Shown here: positions 7,764 to 9,022 of the stretch, one piece after another
How the letters are laid out: each line of letters begins with the position of its first letter
Position numbering within the stretch: the first letter of the stretch is position 1
Assembly: GCA_038148375.1 (NCBI GenBank)
Contig: JAYQVH010000060.1
Coordinates: 1 to 9,022, forward strand
Direction: 5' to 3'
Source: CAWUEX02 sp038148375
GTDB taxonomy: Bacteria; Pseudomonadota; Alphaproteobacteria; Rhodospirillales; Rhodospirillaceae
Length of the DNA: 9,022 nt
Made by a program: the position numbers and the translations under genes
Notes under the pieces: generated by a model
Told to the model about the DNA's origin: nothing
Seen by the model: only the letters and a program-made list of their open reading frames with translations
Database searches by the model: none

Positions 7764-8924
7764 CCAACTGCTGTTGGAGTAAAAATATTTGGCCGCTTCT
7801 TCGGAGGTTTCCGGAAGATGGTCCGCCAGCAAATTCGGCGGATTTGGCGGCACGTACTGCTGGTACACAGGCATTACCATCGACATGGGTACGTCGGGCG
7901 GCTCGAAGGTTTTTCTGAATTGGCCGATCGGTATCGTCGCTGTAACAAATTCCTCGTGATAGGATTTGGCGATTGCGACTTCCCGTCCAAAGGGCCCGTA
8001 GATGCTGGTCCCGCCCGCGCCGGCGAATGCCGGGAAACCGGGCTGCTCAGGTGAGAGCGATTGATTTACAGTGATGACATAATTCTTGTTGAACAGAGCT
8101 GCGGACTGGGAGTCTTCGGCGCGGAACCCGCCTGAGGAAAAACGAACGCAGATTTCGGCACCTTTAATGGCGAGAGCTCGGTGAATATCCGGATCATACG
8201 GCGATATCGTTAGTGACAGATTGCCAATATCCGTGTGCGCGATTGGTAAAACGGCATCGGCGCCATACATCTCAATGTACTGATCTAAGACGTCGTAGGC
8301 CGATGTCGTGAACATCGTCCACTCTGGGCTGAGCCTGACGTTGTGAAGCTTCCAATGCTGCGCGGCGACTTCGCCATCTGGTCCGATCAGAACGCCAATG
8401 AGCAGCAGATGGCCCGGCCAATCGTCGCTCTTGGCATACGTTCCAAACGCAATGTAACACCCGTATTCCTTGGCCTTCTTGCCAAGCGCTTCGGTTTCTT
8501 TGCCCGGCACTTCGATCGCAACTTTAAGCGCTTCTTCTCTATTCCAGGGATTCCAGCCCATAATCGGTTGTTCGTGGAAGCAAACCAAATCCTGAGGGCC
8601 GGGAAATCCATTGGCCTGATCGATGCTTTCGATCATCTCCGCTAGGTTGGCGGATATGATCTTTTTTGGATTGCGTGGGTCGGCGGCGCGGATCTGAGAT
8701 TGAATTGCGGTGACGCGTATCGACTCTTTCTTTAGCGGTGCCGTCTTGTACTTGCCGTTTATCGGCACGGTTACGCCTGAATTCGAAGTCGTCTGAGCGG
8801 CAGCCGGTCGCGGTGAGGTGCCCAGTAAACCTGCACTGAGCGCGGCTCCGGATCCTGCAAGGCCGCGCACCACAGATTTCCGACTTATTTGTCTTGGATC
8901 TGTATTCGTCTTGTCTTTGCTCAT
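7761..8924 (-). CDS. Exported nitrilase-superfamily (carbon-nitrogen hydrolase) protein lacking the canonical nucleophilic cysteine
   Basis: The protein has 387 residues from the preferred ATG at 8924, which has AAGGGAGGA six bases upstream. The in-frame ATG at 8966 has no such site and would place 14 residues before the signal. The N-terminus SRKSVVRGLAGSGAALSAGL followed by PAAAQT is an export signal with an RK variant of the Tat motif; Sec or a failed Tat motif is possible. The nitrilase fold is recognisable: RVTAIQSQI, CFHEQPIMGW with Glu at the first triad position (residue 118), QHWKLHNVRLSPEW with Lys (192) and the second Glu (201), and RALAIKGAEI then FSSGGF. In active members a Cys precedes Tyr-Asp in an ICYD-like strand end. 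Here the strand reads LSLTISPYDPDIHRALA, with Ser-Pro (241-242) and no Cys. It may be a non-catalytic or altered-nucleophile homologue. Family fold is confident; enzyme activity is doubtful. Confidence 0.85.
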   Translation of the reverse strand: MSKDKTNTDPRQISRKSVVRGLAGSGAALSAGLLGTSPRPAAAQTTSNSGVTVPINGKYKTAPLKKESIRVTAIQSQIRAADPRNPKKIISANLAEMIESIDQANGFPGPQDLVCFHEQPIMGWNPWNREEALKVAIEVPGKETEALGKKAKEYGCYIAFGTYAKSDDWPGHLLLIGVLIGPDGEVAAQHWKLHNVRLSPEWTMFTTSAYDVLDQYIEMYGADAVLPIAHTDIGNLSLTISPYDPDIHRALAIKGAEICVRFSSGGFRAEDSQSAALFNKNYVITVNQSLSPEQPGFPAFAGAGGTSIYGPFGREVAIAKSYHEEFVTATIPIGQFRKTFEPPDVPMSMVMPVYQQYVPPNPPNLLADHLPETSEEAAKYFYSNSSW

Positions 8925-8930
8925 CGCGAG

Positions 8931-8939
8931 TCCTCCCTT
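8931..8939 (-). promoter_or_regulatory. Ribosome-binding site that fixes the nitrilase-like start
   Basis: Read on the - strand this is AAGGGAGGA, a near-perfect complement to the 16S 3' end, six bases before ATG at 8924. The upstream ATG at 8966 has no comparable sequence, so the shorter protein, whose signal peptide then starts at the true N-terminus, is preferred. Confidence 0.85.
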
Positions 8940-8966
8940 CGGACTAAATGTCTGTCCACGATACAT

Positions 8967-9022
8967 GAGTGACCTGCCATGGCGAAAGTGCCCCAGCTTA
9001 ATTGAGAGAATCTGGCTTATTC
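8967..9022. other. Upstream edge of the nitrilase-DUF1838 operon, no gene seen
   Basis: These 56 bases lie before the possible ATG at 8966. They contain no usable open frame and no convincing promoter hexamers. The promoter for the - strand pair is presumably here, in 8925-8966, or beyond the window edge. Confidence 0.4.

Noticed and set aside
7241..7918. Long + strand open frame (225 codons)
   Set aside because: It lies antisense to the DUF1838 gene and the end of the nitrilase-like gene, crosses their junction, has no ribosome-binding site and shows no family motifs.
8149..8151. The cysteine in GAEICVRF as the nitrilase nucleophile
   Set aside because: It comes after the RALAIKGAEI helix, whereas the family nucleophile sits before that helix at the end of the preceding strand.
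8964..8966. ATG at 8966 as the start of the nitrilase-like protein
   Set aside because: No ribosome-binding site precedes it, whereas ATG at 8924 has AAGGGAGGA at ideal spacing and places the export signal at the N-terminus.

Overview
The window reads as a piece of chromosome from a Gram-negative bacterium, most likely an alpha- or gammaproteobacterium. The grounds are a TonB-dependent outer-membrane receptor, exported proteins with Sec- and Tat-type signals, and a coding density above 95%. There are no RNA genes, transposases, CRISPR arrays, phage genes or long repeats. Six protein genes fill almost all of it.

Layout, left to right. (1) A TonB-dependent receptor on the + strand (to 2408) is cut by the left window edge. 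It seems to carry a one-base frame break in a run of five G within its signal peptide (46-50), and it ends at a clear intrinsic terminator (2438-2473). (2) A cytoplasmic FAD-linked oxidase of the PCMH/VAO type lies on the - strand (4060 to 2474), convergent with the receptor. (3) Across a 72-base divergent region, an FAD-dependent aromatic-ring-type monooxygenase (4133-5329) lies on the + strand. Its stop overlaps the start of (4), a family-5 extracytoplasmic solute-binding protein (5322-6863). (5, 6) Convergent with these is a - strand pair: a nitrilase-superfamily protein with an export signal (8924 to 7761), followed 10 bases later by a twin-arginine-signal DUF1838 protein (7750 to 6899).

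Inference on the whole locus: outer-membrane uptake, periplasmic capture, two exported proteins and two cytoplasmic flavoenzymes together look like an accessory cluster for acquiring and oxidising a small organic compound, perhaps aromatic or amide-containing. The substrate cannot be named from sequence. No inner-membrane permease, ATPase, regulator or ring-cleavage enzyme is visible, so the system is either incomplete here or continues outside the window.

The most unusual points are these. The nitrilase-like protein keeps the Glu and Lys positions of the family triad but has Ser-Pro where the nucleophilic Cys is expected. It is exported and tightly coupled to a DUF1838 protein of unknown function. 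A lone solute-binding protein is translationally coupled to a cytoplasmic flavin monooxygenase. The receptor reading frame is broken at a G homopolymer.
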